A stretch of DNA of 64,000 bases from Algoriphagus lacus. Lineage in GTDB: Bacteria > Bacteroidota > Bacteroidia > Cytophagales > Cyclobacteriaceae. Position numbers and translations under genes: made by a program. A model generated the notes under the pieces. The model did not search any database. It was not told the origin of the DNA and saw only the letters and a list, made by a program, of their open reading frames with translations. The stretch spans positions 1 through 64,000 of the forward strand of contig NZ_QXML01000011.1 in the NCBI RefSeq assembly GCF_003583985.1, in the 5' to 3' direction. This document shows, one piece after another, positions 9,501-18,200 of this stretch (the first letter of the stretch is position 1; each line of letters begins with the position of its first letter).

Positions 9501-10130
9501 AACACGGTCTACTTCTCAGGAAGAGCTTTTGCTACTGAACCCGAACCCGCCCTTGCCTATACCGAAGGCCAAAACTACCTGGCTTATGGAAAAAGTTTGC
9601 TGGGTCTTCTCGCGGTAAGGGATCTAGTAGGTGAGGAAAAATTAAATGGGGCAATCAGGAATATGGTTGACATTTCAAAGGAACACTCTGAACCTAAAGT
9701 CACTATGGCAGATTTTCTCAGGATGTTAAAATCAAATGCAAGTCCGGATCAAATCCGGGGGATCACTGAAGCCTTTGAAAAAGTGGTGCGCTTCGATTTG
9801 AGCATCACTAATGCAGAAATAGAACAGGTAGAAAATGGAAAATATAAAGTGACAGTAGGCTTCCAAGCCAAAAAAATGGAGACACGTGCAGATGGTTCAG
9901 AGGTCGAGATTCCAATAAACGACAAACTAGAAGTTTCGGCCTTTTCAGTACATCCCAAGACTTTAACTTCCACCAAGGATATCCTTTATTCCGAGTTTAT
10001 TTCGATCAGAGAAGGGAAGGGGGCTATCAGTTTTATATCGGATCAAAGGCCTTCCTTAATTGGTTTGGATCCATGGGGGACTAAACCGGATTCTAATCGG
10101 AAGGATAATTTCTTTCAAATGGATGAATGA
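6582..10130 (+). CDS. ABC-2 permease fused to M1-family aminopeptidase
   Basis: The 1182-residue protein starts with a membrane part of two ABC-2-like blocks (about 12-280 and 310-590), each with several hydrophobic segments. The extracytoplasmic C-terminal half (about 640-1160) is an M1 gluzincin metallopeptidase domain. The zinc motif is HEVAH (His922, Glu923, His926) within VHEVAHQWFGH, with the third ligand Glu in the VEGLAKYTEAV helix. The GGFAHPG segment shortly before corresponds to the family's exopeptidase-type GAMEN loop in degenerate form. One chain thus couples a transporter domain with peptidase activity. It likely works with the ATPase encoded just upstream, under the divergent LytS/LytTR pair. 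The peptide or drug handled is unknown. Confidence 0.9.
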   Translation: MKANFKSLIRFELGYQLNTWAAPLFACCYFAFAFLMGSQGTSPVGVNYNSEYELFLKMGLLSLGAVFSIMFFVVLAIHRDRKYDMEPLIFSTPVSKSMFYFSRLTGAWLMALGVLIFAIPGFFLGVYFSDLDPERIGPFSILSAGSVFSILFIPSVSICTALIFTVGLHSRNTLATYAMAILIYGAYFISAIFLNSPLIANAAPISSENLFFAALLDPFGLSAFFEQTNLWTPYQKNSTPIAFSGLLAWNRVLWMVGALLVILISYMNFSFRKPHNGSFKKAKADYAPETGRETFQKVSPSLGHFYPVIPSSVKLEFLWVFKSIPFWLITGGWTLIASTEIYSKIYSGGSYGESYFPEAQILLEQVQSPLNVFCLVLLVFFTGELVWRAKESKFHEILGATPAPAGYFFISTTLTLLAMLGIMIGVTLMICLGFQLIQNQQGIDSISLLILILSPGLSLFVHTVIMLQIHQWSGNKYLGMCLSALVIALVSSSLGSAIGINHPLLKIGTSPYLVYSQQAGYGLGSKGFWLLSLLWINLAVIISICLFRNWKGSSRRKLQKTTRLTFSKLVFPIILLIGPTSYSFYQINIVGNYKTANTRLDEQHQYELAYKKYEASPVPAYSSLDMEVDLFPSKSTFNAKVKGFLKNTSGKSIDSFLMTEKVELEGLQIERAGTIEKDEILRVNLVHLDTPLQPGEEVAFSFEVNLEPAVFNQEKSVVQDGTYLNFRDFAPYFGYAETREINDNRERKKRNLPVKSSRTDSQDHPELERNLIKVDFKARVSTESPQTVITSGKLKGVKNNGDRVSFDFESPHKIMPAVAFFSGNYQETSMQFNGVNLQLFSIPEHHESALNTLDIMRKTLEFASDNFGPYPLDHLKIVEVPSYWGFGGFAHPGVISMVEDNFFLVKPEPLNPLDLRTKRTVHEVAHQWFGHLLAPRNLPGASVFVEGLAKYTEAVLLEREFGKAALWQLTDQANTVYFSGRAFATEPEPALAYTEGQNYLAYGKSLLGLLAVRDLVGEEKLNGAIRNMVDISKEHSEPKVTMADFLRMLKSNASPDQIRGITEAFEKVVRFDLSITNAEIEQVENGKYKVTVGFQAKKMETRADGSEVEIPINDKLEVSAFSVHPKTLTSTKDILYSEFISIREGKGAISFISDQRPSLIGLDPWGTKPDSNRKDNFFQMDE

Positions 10131-10179
10131 GTAGGCCTATCAAAATGCCTGTGATCCTAAAGTCCGGAGAGACGGTTCC

Positions 10180-10329
10180 ACACAAATTCCGGAGTAAGCT
10201 AGCTCAGGATGATCGGAGCGCCCAAGAGCTTCCGGCATAAAGCTCTCCCGCATTCCTCCGCCGGTTTATTCCTTTTCCTCTTGGTCTTGCTCCATCCTGA
10301 GCTGATGGGCCTCCATAATTCATGTTTCA
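10180..10329 (+). repeat. radC-type leader element upstream of the intact gene
   Basis: This is the second copy of the 150-base element at 3412-3560. Here it ends 17 bases before the ATG of the radC-like gene, so it probably carries its promoter and untranslated leader. An in-frame hydrophobic extension could be read from 10209, but the other copy has a stop codon at the matching place, which argues for non-coding function. Confidence 0.6.
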
Positions 10330-10346
10330 CTAAAACAAACAAAGAA

Positions 10347-10817
10347 ATGGAGATTCAAGAAAGATCGCTGAACGAGATGGAAGTCGCAGAAGTGAAGATC
10401 AGCTATCAGCCTAAAGTAAAGGCCTGTAATCGTCCCAAAGTGGGTAGTTCCAAGGATGCTTTTCACCTACTGGCCCGATTATGGGATGTGGAGACTCTGG
10501 AATTTGTGGAAAGTTTTAAAATCATTCTGCTGAATCGGGCTAACCGGGTATTGGGTGTGTCTCAAATCGGAGTAGGGGGAACATCCGCCGTGATTGTGGA
10601 TCCCAAATTGGTTTTTGTAACAGCGCTAAAGGCCAATGCACATTCCATGATTCTGGCTCATAACCATCCTTCGGGAGAACTCATCCCCTCGGAACCTGAT
10701 CGGAAAATCACCCGGAAGTTGGTAGAAATCGGTCGTATCCTGGATATTGCAATACTCGATCACCTGATTGTCACTCCGGATAGTTATTTCTCATTTGCAG
10801 ATGAAGGGGAGCTTTAG
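10347..10817 (+). CDS. RadC-like JAB/MPN-domain protein
   Basis: I chose the ATG at 10347 (MEIQERSLNEMEVAE) because the upstream in-frame part overlaps the leader element. The 156-residue protein carries the JAMM metal motif AHNHPSGELIPSEPD and the family tail LDHLIVTPDSYFSFADEGE. It lacks the helix-hairpin-helix of full-length RadC. Such short RadC proteins are typical passengers of Bacteroidota integrative elements. Their biochemical role is not established despite the old 'DNA repair' name. A terminator overlaps its stop codon. A C-terminal relic of a different copy lies at 18828. Confidence 0.9.
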   Translation: MEIQERSLNEMEVAEVKISYQPKVKACNRPKVGSSKDAFHLLARLWDVETLEFVESFKIILLNRANRVLGVSQIGVGGTSAVIVDPKLVFVTALKANAHSMILAHNHPSGELIPSEPDRKITRKLVEIGRILDIAILDHLIVTPDSYFSFADEGEL

Positions 10818-10831
10818 GGCTCCCTTTTTTT
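10807..10831 (+). terminator. Terminator overlapping the radC stop codon
   Basis: GGGAGC (10807-10812) pairs with GCTCCC (10819-10824), followed by seven T residues. The stop codon TAG is in the loop. The same hairpin, less T-rich, follows the radC relic at about 18931-18952. Confidence 0.75.
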
Positions 10832-10854
10832 GACAGTCAAGGCTGAATAGACCT

Positions 10855-11316
10855 TTATTTTATTTTATTTATCAATCGGTGGTCTAGTCTAAATGGCTCA
10901 AATTCAATTAGCTTGACAGAAGAAAAAAGAGGATGGGACGGATTTAAAAGTAGGTTAAATGAGCTTTCAATTACTGCTGATGGAACTTTCAAGGCCAAAC
11001 ACTTTCTTTCTTCCACCCACTGCTGCCCTAAATCGGATAGGTAAGACGGCGCTGGATATTCTCTCCAATTTGGGGGTAAATGCTGTGCTTCTATTTCCAA
11101 AACCGATCGGTCAGGAACTTCCAATTTCATCAGGTAAATACTGGGATGTAGCATAGGAGGGAGGTTTACCACCAATTCCAATAAAGCTATCTCCTGATTT
11201 TGACAGGTATATAAAACGGAGACCCCTTTTTTGTTCCACCTTCCTGGGTACTGGGCTGCTCCAAATCCTCTTAGATCACGGGAATATTGTTCTTTGGTCA
11301 GTCTATATACAACCAT
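10855..11316 (-). CDS. RES-domain protein (NAD+-degrading toxin family), orphan
   Basis: Starting at the internal ATG (MVVYRLTKEQYSRDL), the frame encodes a complete RES domain of 153 residues. The conserved Arg is in YRL, then PGRWNKKG, the Tyr in VLYT, the Glu in LLELVV, and VPSAVIESSFNLLLNP. RES toxins of type II toxin-antitoxin pairs deplete NAD+ and are normally co-transcribed behind an Xre/MbcA-like antitoxin. Here no antitoxin is seen. The coding frame instead continues upstream into the broken IS21 transposase, giving a 292-codon fused frame (to 11733). The toxin may be silent, tamed by an antitoxin elsewhere, or translated from its own ATG. Confidence 0.8.
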   Translation of the reverse strand: MVVYRLTKEQYSRDLRGFGAAQYPGRWNKKGVSVLYTCQNQEIALLELVVNLPPMLHPSIYLMKLEVPDRSVLEIEAQHLPPNWREYPAPSYLSDLGQQWVEERKCLALKVPSAVIESSFNLLLNPSHPLFSSVKLIEFEPFRLDHRLINKIK

Positions 11317-12132
11317 TTGTTTGCTAACTGAAAATCCCGAATTCAATCCTTCCAACAGGGTCTTTTCCCTTGGCTGACGTGGCCGGGAGGGGAGAATACA
11401 GGTCCAGTAATGCTCTGCAAATGATTCAAACGTCTCGTTGATTTCCGGGGAATACTTGCTTCCCTTCTGTACTGCCAACTTGAGAATGTCCGGAACAATG
11501 GCTCTTAGAACTCCTCTACAGTACTCGGCCATCCGATGGCGGCTTTCTGTAAAATCCTCCTGCTTTTGGGTTAAGGTTGCTTCCATGTAGGTGTACTGGC
11601 TACAGCCAAGCACTCCCAAGAAAACCTGAACTGGAATGTGCTCACCAATCTCTTGATCTGTGATGTAAAGGGGTTTTCCGGTGTAGTCAAGGAATACCTT
11701 ATCGCCGGCTTTGTGCTCAAAATGCATGGTCATACTCCTGCGGTTTAGGTATTTGCTCAGGTAGGCTTTAAACTGGCTGCAGCCATAACCCTGCGGGTGT
11801 TTGGCAAGGTAATCTTCCTAATGACGCTGCTGGGTCATGCCTTTACGACGGAGTTCTTTGGAAAGGGTGGACAATCGTGCGGACAGGATTTCCTGTCGTT
11901 TACTCCGCTGCTGGGGTGCTGGAGGACCAAGGATCAGCTCAGAAAGTGCTTCATCAGAGAGAAGTTCCACATCTCGGTAAGTAAGCCCGGTTTCAATAAA
12001 GCGTCTGAGGTAACTTTTTACGGTATTACGGGCTACTCCGGTAAGCTGGCTCAGCTGTTTGAGCCACGGCATTAGAAATGGCCGCTTAAAACTATATCGT
12101 ATCTTATTCATGGTTAGGATTCGGTTAGCCAT
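11317..12132 (-). pseudogene. istA: IS21-family transposase IstA, truncated and with a nonsense codon
   Basis: The reading frame from 12132 begins with the typical IstA start (MANRILTMNKIR), a helix-turn-helix (LTGVARNTVKSYLRRF) and linker. At 11818-11820 an in-frame TAG interrupts it in a place where Trp is expected (RH-stop-EDYLAKHP). The same frame then continues through SQFKAYLSKYLNRR into the integrase core (GDKVFLDYTGKPLY, the D of the DDE triad; RAIVPDILKLAV). It is cut off after about 262 codons, where the RES gene begins in the same frame; family members are about 500 residues and are followed by istB, which is missing. Residues 10-22 of the N-terminus also look scrambled (RYSFKRPFLMP), so this insertion sequence is dead. 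Confidence 0.85.
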
Positions 12133-13451
12133 CGGTTCAGGGTAGTTAATCCTGATCCAACAGCCTTTGAAAACCCACTAATCCAATCCCAAAAAATAAT
12201 CCTCCAAGGGGGGCAGTTTGCTCCGGCCAGCGTGGGTCAATTTGACCCGTTTTTGCAGTCAAGGCATTGTAACCGGCTTGTAAATGATCTCTGAGGACTT
12301 TACCCATAGCAAGGCTGAGTTAATGGGTAATACTCTCCAAAAATTGGGTATGCAGGTCAAGTCTTTAGGACATCAACAATCAGATGATCAATAGACTTCG
12401 ACTAGAACTCGGATGTGTTGAAGGAATTGTTCCAGGAGTGCAGGAATAAGTGAAATTTTAAAAATCCACCAATGGCTGGTTTTTAATCGGGCCTTTTGGA
12501 CTAGCATCATTATTTCTTCCGAATCGAGCTAGCTAAGGATTTTTCGAATTTTTCCCCGGAGGTCAAAAACCGGGTTTTTACAAGAGCTTGACTTTTTGAA
12601 ACAGGAAAAATCAAGGCATCAAGTTCTGGGATAGGTGCTTTTATAACTTCTTATTCTATAGCCTCAGAATCCTCGAAGGCCATTTCCTCCAAATTAAAAA
12701 TGTTGTAAAAACAATTTATTAGTTCCCAAGAAAGGAAATAGTCAGATTGCTTTTTATATAGCTTTTTATTTTTAGAAGAATCAGTTTTAACCAGGGGGAA
12801 TACCGCTCAATAACTGATTAGAAGTAACGCTTTGTATTTTCTGAACCTTGTATGATCAATATGACAAAGTTCTCGCTAAATAAAAATTGGATTTCATTAT
12901 GCTTAAATTATTTATACTTATTTCATTTTTAACCTTCTTTTTTATGCTTTTTAAATATTGATAGGATTATTGTTTGCTATTTCTTTTTTTTGAGACAATT
13001 GATTTTTTTCTTATGGATTTTCATTTGGTATGAAGTTGTTTGGTTTCTTAATAGAGAATAAATTTTATTTTGGATTTTCATAAAAATTATTTTTTCATTT
13101 TTTTAAAACCTTGTATTTCATAAATACCTTAATTTCATTAACTTGAAATTCTATTGTTTTCGATAGTTAATGAAAGAATCATTTGATTCTTTTTAATTGC
13201 ATGTGAACTTATTGTTAAAAATGCGTGAAAGATTTTGGCGTTATTCGATTAATTTAATTCTAAATTAACTGTAATGTATTTCAAAACAATAAAAATGCAG
13301 ATCAATTAATATTAAGAAAATTTCAAAGGTTGTACTGCTCTTTTTCATTTCTTAAATAGCCAAATACAATTTGGCGTTTAGGGTATTTTATATTTTGATC
13401 CTTTATTTATTTCATATTAATCTATTTTTAAACCCTTTTAAATGTAATGCC
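12133..13451. other. 1.3-kb AT-rich gene-poor stretch upstream of the P47-like cassette
   Basis: Near 12210-12262 the sequence GGGTCAATTTGACCC and its surroundings resemble the end repeats of Bacteroidota IS21 elements, so the outer end of the dead insertion sequence is probably here. From about 12600 on, the DNA becomes very AT-rich with long T and A runs. It contains no plausible gene and should hold the promoter of the P47-like gene. I could not fix a -33/-7 pair. Confidence 0.5.
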
Positions 13452-15179
13452 ATGAGTGCAAACCCAAGTAAACAATCCTTTTTATCCAGTCCCAAATATG
13501 GATATGATTTTGTGGTAGCCACCACACAAGCCAGTATTAATTCGGGACTGAAAGAGTACATCAGTTCAGTGGATCAGCCGGAGACCTTTCTTTGCTTTTT
13601 GGCTGATTCCAAAGGTAACCCTACAGTTGAATTGAGTCTGGATCAATTGTTGGCCAAAACTGGGGGCGTAAACCCTTTTGATATCCCCGATGGGACACCT
13701 TATAATGATCCCAGAATCACCACACTTACCCAGAACATGTTCGTAGTGGGTCTCAAAATAAAAATGGGGCTTCCTTCCCAGATTTTACCAAAAGATCTTC
13801 CCTACATAGTGGATCTAGGAAATGCGGCAAACAATGTTAGATTCAACCTTCTTTGTTCTGAATTTCAGATAATTCAAAATAGTCCCCCAAGCGGTTTTGG
13901 GGCTGCTGGTTCATGGAATGTCTGGACTCAGCCTGCTGATGTCGCATGGTACTTCAGCACCACAGTAAATTTGGTTTATGCAGATTTGGATTCAGAGTTG
14001 AATACGCCATATTTCAACAACAACCCTAAAAAGAAACAGGAGCTAATTAACCAGCTTAAAAACCTTGGTTCTGGAGCCTTTAGCCTTCAGCAATTGCTAT
14101 TTGATCTGGATAATGCCGCCCTTCAGTCAATTCCGACCATTCAGGGTTTGGACCCCAATTCAGATGCTGGTTTGATTTTGACCAAATCGTTTATGAATCT
14201 CTATTTCCAAACGGCAAAAGCACATGGAGAACCCGTGATTTCGGTGCATGCGATTGCCAATAATCCGGATAATTCATCTTTAAGATTGACTGGAATAGAG
14301 CGGGAAGTTGGAGTTTTTGTGGATGGAGCAGGGAATCCTATTCAGAATTTGACTCCGGAACAGCGGAATGTAGTGACTTTGGATTACCTGTGTGCAGTGA
14401 ACAATAACCACTTGCCGGGAGCTGCTTCTTTTTCTTGGAATTGGGTGGACCCATCAGATGTTAGTAATGTGAGCGGAGTCATTTCGATCAACCGAAACAC
14501 GCTTGCAAATTATTACAAGGGAATTTTACTAAATGAAGTCAGGCGTTCCTGCATTAAACCTTGGACTTCAGTTGACGCCCATTGGTATGGGAAATTCGAT
14601 GCCAAAGTGTCTTTTGCTCCGTATCAAACTCCTCAAAGTGCAGTAATTCCTGAAAGTGGAGATGAAGTGTTGATTATATCCTTTGCTAGCAATGCTGATG
14701 CAAATGATAAATCAGGAGCAACTTATGCTGAATTTGATATTCACTCTTCCTATGTATGCACAGTCTACTTTTCTGGAAATACCATCAAGATTGTGCAGAA
14801 CTTGAAATTCTGGGTTAAGATCCAGTTTGATCTTACACCCGCATCCGGAAATGTGGTGGACAAAACGATAACGGATGTGTACACCCTTTCAGTTGGACAA
14901 AATGGAAGGCTTCAGACCAATCTTTCAAGTTCTTCGGAAGATAATTCACAGAACATTGACCTGGATTGGTTTACATCGCTTTTCGTGAATTTGAACGATA
15001 TGATTCATTCTGTCAAGGCTTTAGCTGATAAAGTGTCGTCCACAAGCTTCTCAGATATCCCTGCAAGTGATATTCAAAACTTCGTTTTCCCAGGTGCCAA
15101 TGTCTTTGCCTATAAGGACGTGGCCTTTTCGGATAACCAGGATTTATTGACAGCGATTACGTACGCAACTCCCTCTTGA
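13452..15179 (+). CDS. P47-like (TULIP-type lipid-binding fold) protein
   Basis: The ATG at 13452 (MSANPSKQSF) is preferred; an in-frame TTG at 13371 would add a hydrophobic 27-residue lead that could be a signal sequence. The 575-residue protein opens with KYGYDFVVATTQASINSGLK (residues 15-34), followed by EYI, which matches the YGWDIVYG...NxxLKEYI opening of clostridial P47, a protein of botulinum neurotoxin gene clusters with the TULIP fold. Further family-like features are the FSLQQLLFDLDNAAL stretch and the mixed beta-rich, Asn-rich body. Clostridial P47/OrfX proteins accompany toxins and bind lipids; here the partner would be the large protein encoded 71 bases downstream. Fold assignment rests on motif resemblance only. 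Confidence 0.6.
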   Translation: MSANPSKQSFLSSPKYGYDFVVATTQASINSGLKEYISSVDQPETFLCFLADSKGNPTVELSLDQLLAKTGGVNPFDIPDGTPYNDPRITTLTQNMFVVGLKIKMGLPSQILPKDLPYIVDLGNAANNVRFNLLCSEFQIIQNSPPSGFGAAGSWNVWTQPADVAWYFSTTVNLVYADLDSELNTPYFNNNPKKKQELINQLKNLGSGAFSLQQLLFDLDNAALQSIPTIQGLDPNSDAGLILTKSFMNLYFQTAKAHGEPVISVHAIANNPDNSSLRLTGIEREVGVFVDGAGNPIQNLTPEQRNVVTLDYLCAVNNNHLPGAASFSWNWVDPSDVSNVSGVISINRNTLANYYKGILLNEVRRSCIKPWTSVDAHWYGKFDAKVSFAPYQTPQSAVIPESGDEVLIISFASNADANDKSGATYAEFDIHSSYVCTVYFSGNTIKIVQNLKFWVKIQFDLTPASGNVVDKTITDVYTLSVGQNGRLQTNLSSSSEDNSQNIDLDWFTSLFVNLNDMIHSVKALADKVSSTSFSDIPASDIQNFVFPGANVFAYKDVAFSDNQDLLTAITYATPS

Positions 15180-15250
15180 TTAGCCATTTTCAGAAATCAA
15201 TTCTGCATCAACAGTTATCTTTTTTCCTTCTATCATTTATTCGAAACAAC

Positions 15251-18200
15251 ATGAGCACCTTAAAAATAAGTTACTCTGCCGAGATGATGACCAATTATCT
15301 TCAGGCAGAGCTGATTTCCCCGCAGGCTAAATTTGAAGCCCTGCAATCGGCAGATGGTCATTCCTTACTTTTTTCAGTCGGAACCGATGGGGTCCTGTAC
15401 CTGATCGCGGATGATTCCGGCGAATCTACCGCTGGATGGACCAAGACAGACCTAAGTACTTCGCAGATTAATAAAGATTTTCCGGGACAGTCTGGAATTG
15501 TGTGTAAGACCTTTGATGCTGATCAGAGTGTAGTCAATGGGACTATTAGTCTGGCAATGGTTCTCCATACTCCAAATGGGGATAAACTCTACCTCAGCCT
15601 GGGAAACTCACATGAGAATACTTCTTGGTCGAAAACAGTGAATTGGGTTTTATATGATTTTGATGTACCCGGGATTTCTCTGGCTGATTTGGAGATAGTC
15701 AATGTATTTTTCTGTGAAACCACTGGAAAAGAACAGTATATCATTGTGGATACGCTCCGAGATCCCAAATCCCCGGTCAATGATCTTACCCGATTTTACA
15801 TTACTGCTGCCAGGGATTCAGGTTCCTTCTGGCATAAGCATGATTTGCCAATTGATGTAGAGGCAGCCACCTATCAGACCGCCTTAGGCCGTGCGGTCAA
15901 AGGTTATGTAGACGGAATGTATACCTCGGGAAGATCTGGGGACTCCGGGCAATTGGTTTTCACCCCTGTTGTGAATGTCTTTGGAGACGGACCACCTACA
16001 ACCGTAAAACTCAATCTGCCGGGTGGTGTCGTTCCGGATTCCATTGCATCCACACGAAACCCCGATCTTTCTACAGATCTATTTGTGGTCAGTGGGAATA
16101 AGCTGTTTTATTTCTCCAGTTCCAATCAAAGCAATATGGCAACCGCTTCATTATTGATTGAAAACGAACTTTTTTCGGGCACATCCAAATTGCTTGGAAT
16201 ACGGCAGGGACAAACCATTACCCTCTGGGGAAAAAATGGAAGTGATCAGGTATTCTACCTCAGCGTAGATGCATCGAATGCAGCACAAGGAGATCAATGG
16301 AGCCATCCGACCCCTATCTTATTTGGGATAGAGGAAATCTCTACATTCATTAATCTGGAAGATGGAGGTAACACCATTTTTGCATCAGGGAATGGCGTCC
16401 TTCAAAAGATTACCCAGGATACTAAATCTCCCACCAAGCTATGGCAAACCAACTTGATTACGCTTCCTGTACCTCCCAAGGCACCATCGATATCCTTCAA
16501 CTCGTACACCACTACCATATCACTTTCGGATGAAAATGATCTTCCTGCCATACAGGCTCAAGTGAGTATCTCAGCAAACAGAAGAACCGCAGTCTATATT
16601 AACGGGCTCTACTATGTGTTAGATGCCAATAGCCCTGCGCACATCAGTGCCAATGCCATGGGAATGATCACAATAGTGGAAGCTTCAGGCACGCTGGTGG
16701 GAACGATTTTCAAACTTTCAACCGGAGGAGGACAGGTGGAAATCAATCCAATGGATGCTCAATTTAAAAAACTTGCCCAGTTGGGAGATTCCACAGGAGA
16801 TACAGCCAAATTAAAGGGAGCAAAAATTGACTTGGGCAGCGGAAATTCTCGTCCGCTAATATTAGGAAATCCCTCTGATTCAGATCTAAAAACAGTTGCA
16901 GTGGGTTTATCTAACCTGAAAACAAGCTACGATAGTCTTAATGCTCCCAAGCTTCAGGCTTTTGCAGCTTTTGCTATGCCGGTGCCCCACGCTTACCACA
17001 GTTTTGGAGATGATATTTTATTGGCAGCAGGAGACTTGTTCCGTTGGTTGGAATCCGGCGTTGAGGCTATAATTTCAATTGTTAAGGATGCGGCAAGTTC
17101 TGTCTGGCATTTCATTGCCGAAATTGGTGGAAAAGTGTATCGTGCTATTTTGAATGCAGTGGATGCCGTGGTCGGAGCCGTAGAATGGGTATTCAATGCA
17201 ATCAAAACTGCAATAGAAGATCTGATTAAGTATTTGTCTTTCCTGTTTGAATGGGAGGATATCAAAAGAACCAAAGAGGTTTTGCATAACCTGATTAAAT
17301 GTTGGCTGAAAGGAGAAGTCAATGGTCTTCAAACCCTCAAGACAGAATTTGACCAGATGATTAATACCGCCGAAGGAAAAATAAATGAATGGGCTGGAAT
17401 TACCGACTGGTCTCCTTTGGGGGATAAAATGTCTCAAAAACCTGCCAAATCCACATCAAATCCTTCCAACAATCAAAACTCGGGATCCCTCCATTTAACG
17501 CATCATTTTCAAAATAATGCAGGAAATATTTCTACAATCGGGGATTCACCGGTGATAGACCTGTTGGAATCCCTGATCAATGACTTGTTGAGTGCCATCG
17601 AGCAGGAAGCTGATGTACTCGGGGCAGCCTTTGACCAACTGAAAAAGTTGGTGAATGATTTTTCCACCCTGACAGGAGTCCAGATCATCCAGCGGGTTAT
17701 TGCAATTTTGGTGGATACACTGCTGAGCAGTGTTCAGGTTGTCGTCGACGCATTATTGAATATTCTGACTGATATAGGAAATGCGATCATTGAAATTCTG
17801 GATACAAAGATTCATATTCCAGTGATATCCGATATACTTAACGCTATCGGAATTCCAGATATATCCATGCTAGATTTGATGTGTTGGATTACAGGTACAG
17901 CTTTCACGGTGGTCTACAAAATCGCAAAGGGAGCTGCGCCATTTTCGGATGATATGTATACTGATTTTCTGATTCATGCAGACAGCATTGATCAACTGCA
18001 GCAAGCCTTTCAGGGAACTGCTGTCCGTTCTTTTAAAAAGATTAATGCTAAACCGATGATTCAGGCTCAGGCAGATGGAGATACTGAAGGCCCAATCAGT
18101 ATGCCTCATGCAGTTCAGGAAACTGTTTTCCTCCTCGGTCACAGTGTAGGCACGATTACAATTTTTATTTCTGTTTTTGTAAATTCTCTTGAGGCGGAAA

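Noticed and set aside
10209..10346. N-terminal hydrophobic extension of the radC-like protein
   Set aside because: The related leader at 3412-3560 has a stop codon at the matching place, so the region is better read as untranslated leader.
12313..12390. Short frame (MGNTLQKLGMQVKSLGHQQ) reminiscent of a recombinase C-terminus
   Set aside because: Only one weak LGH-like match, no catalytic residues and no upstream frame; more likely chance.
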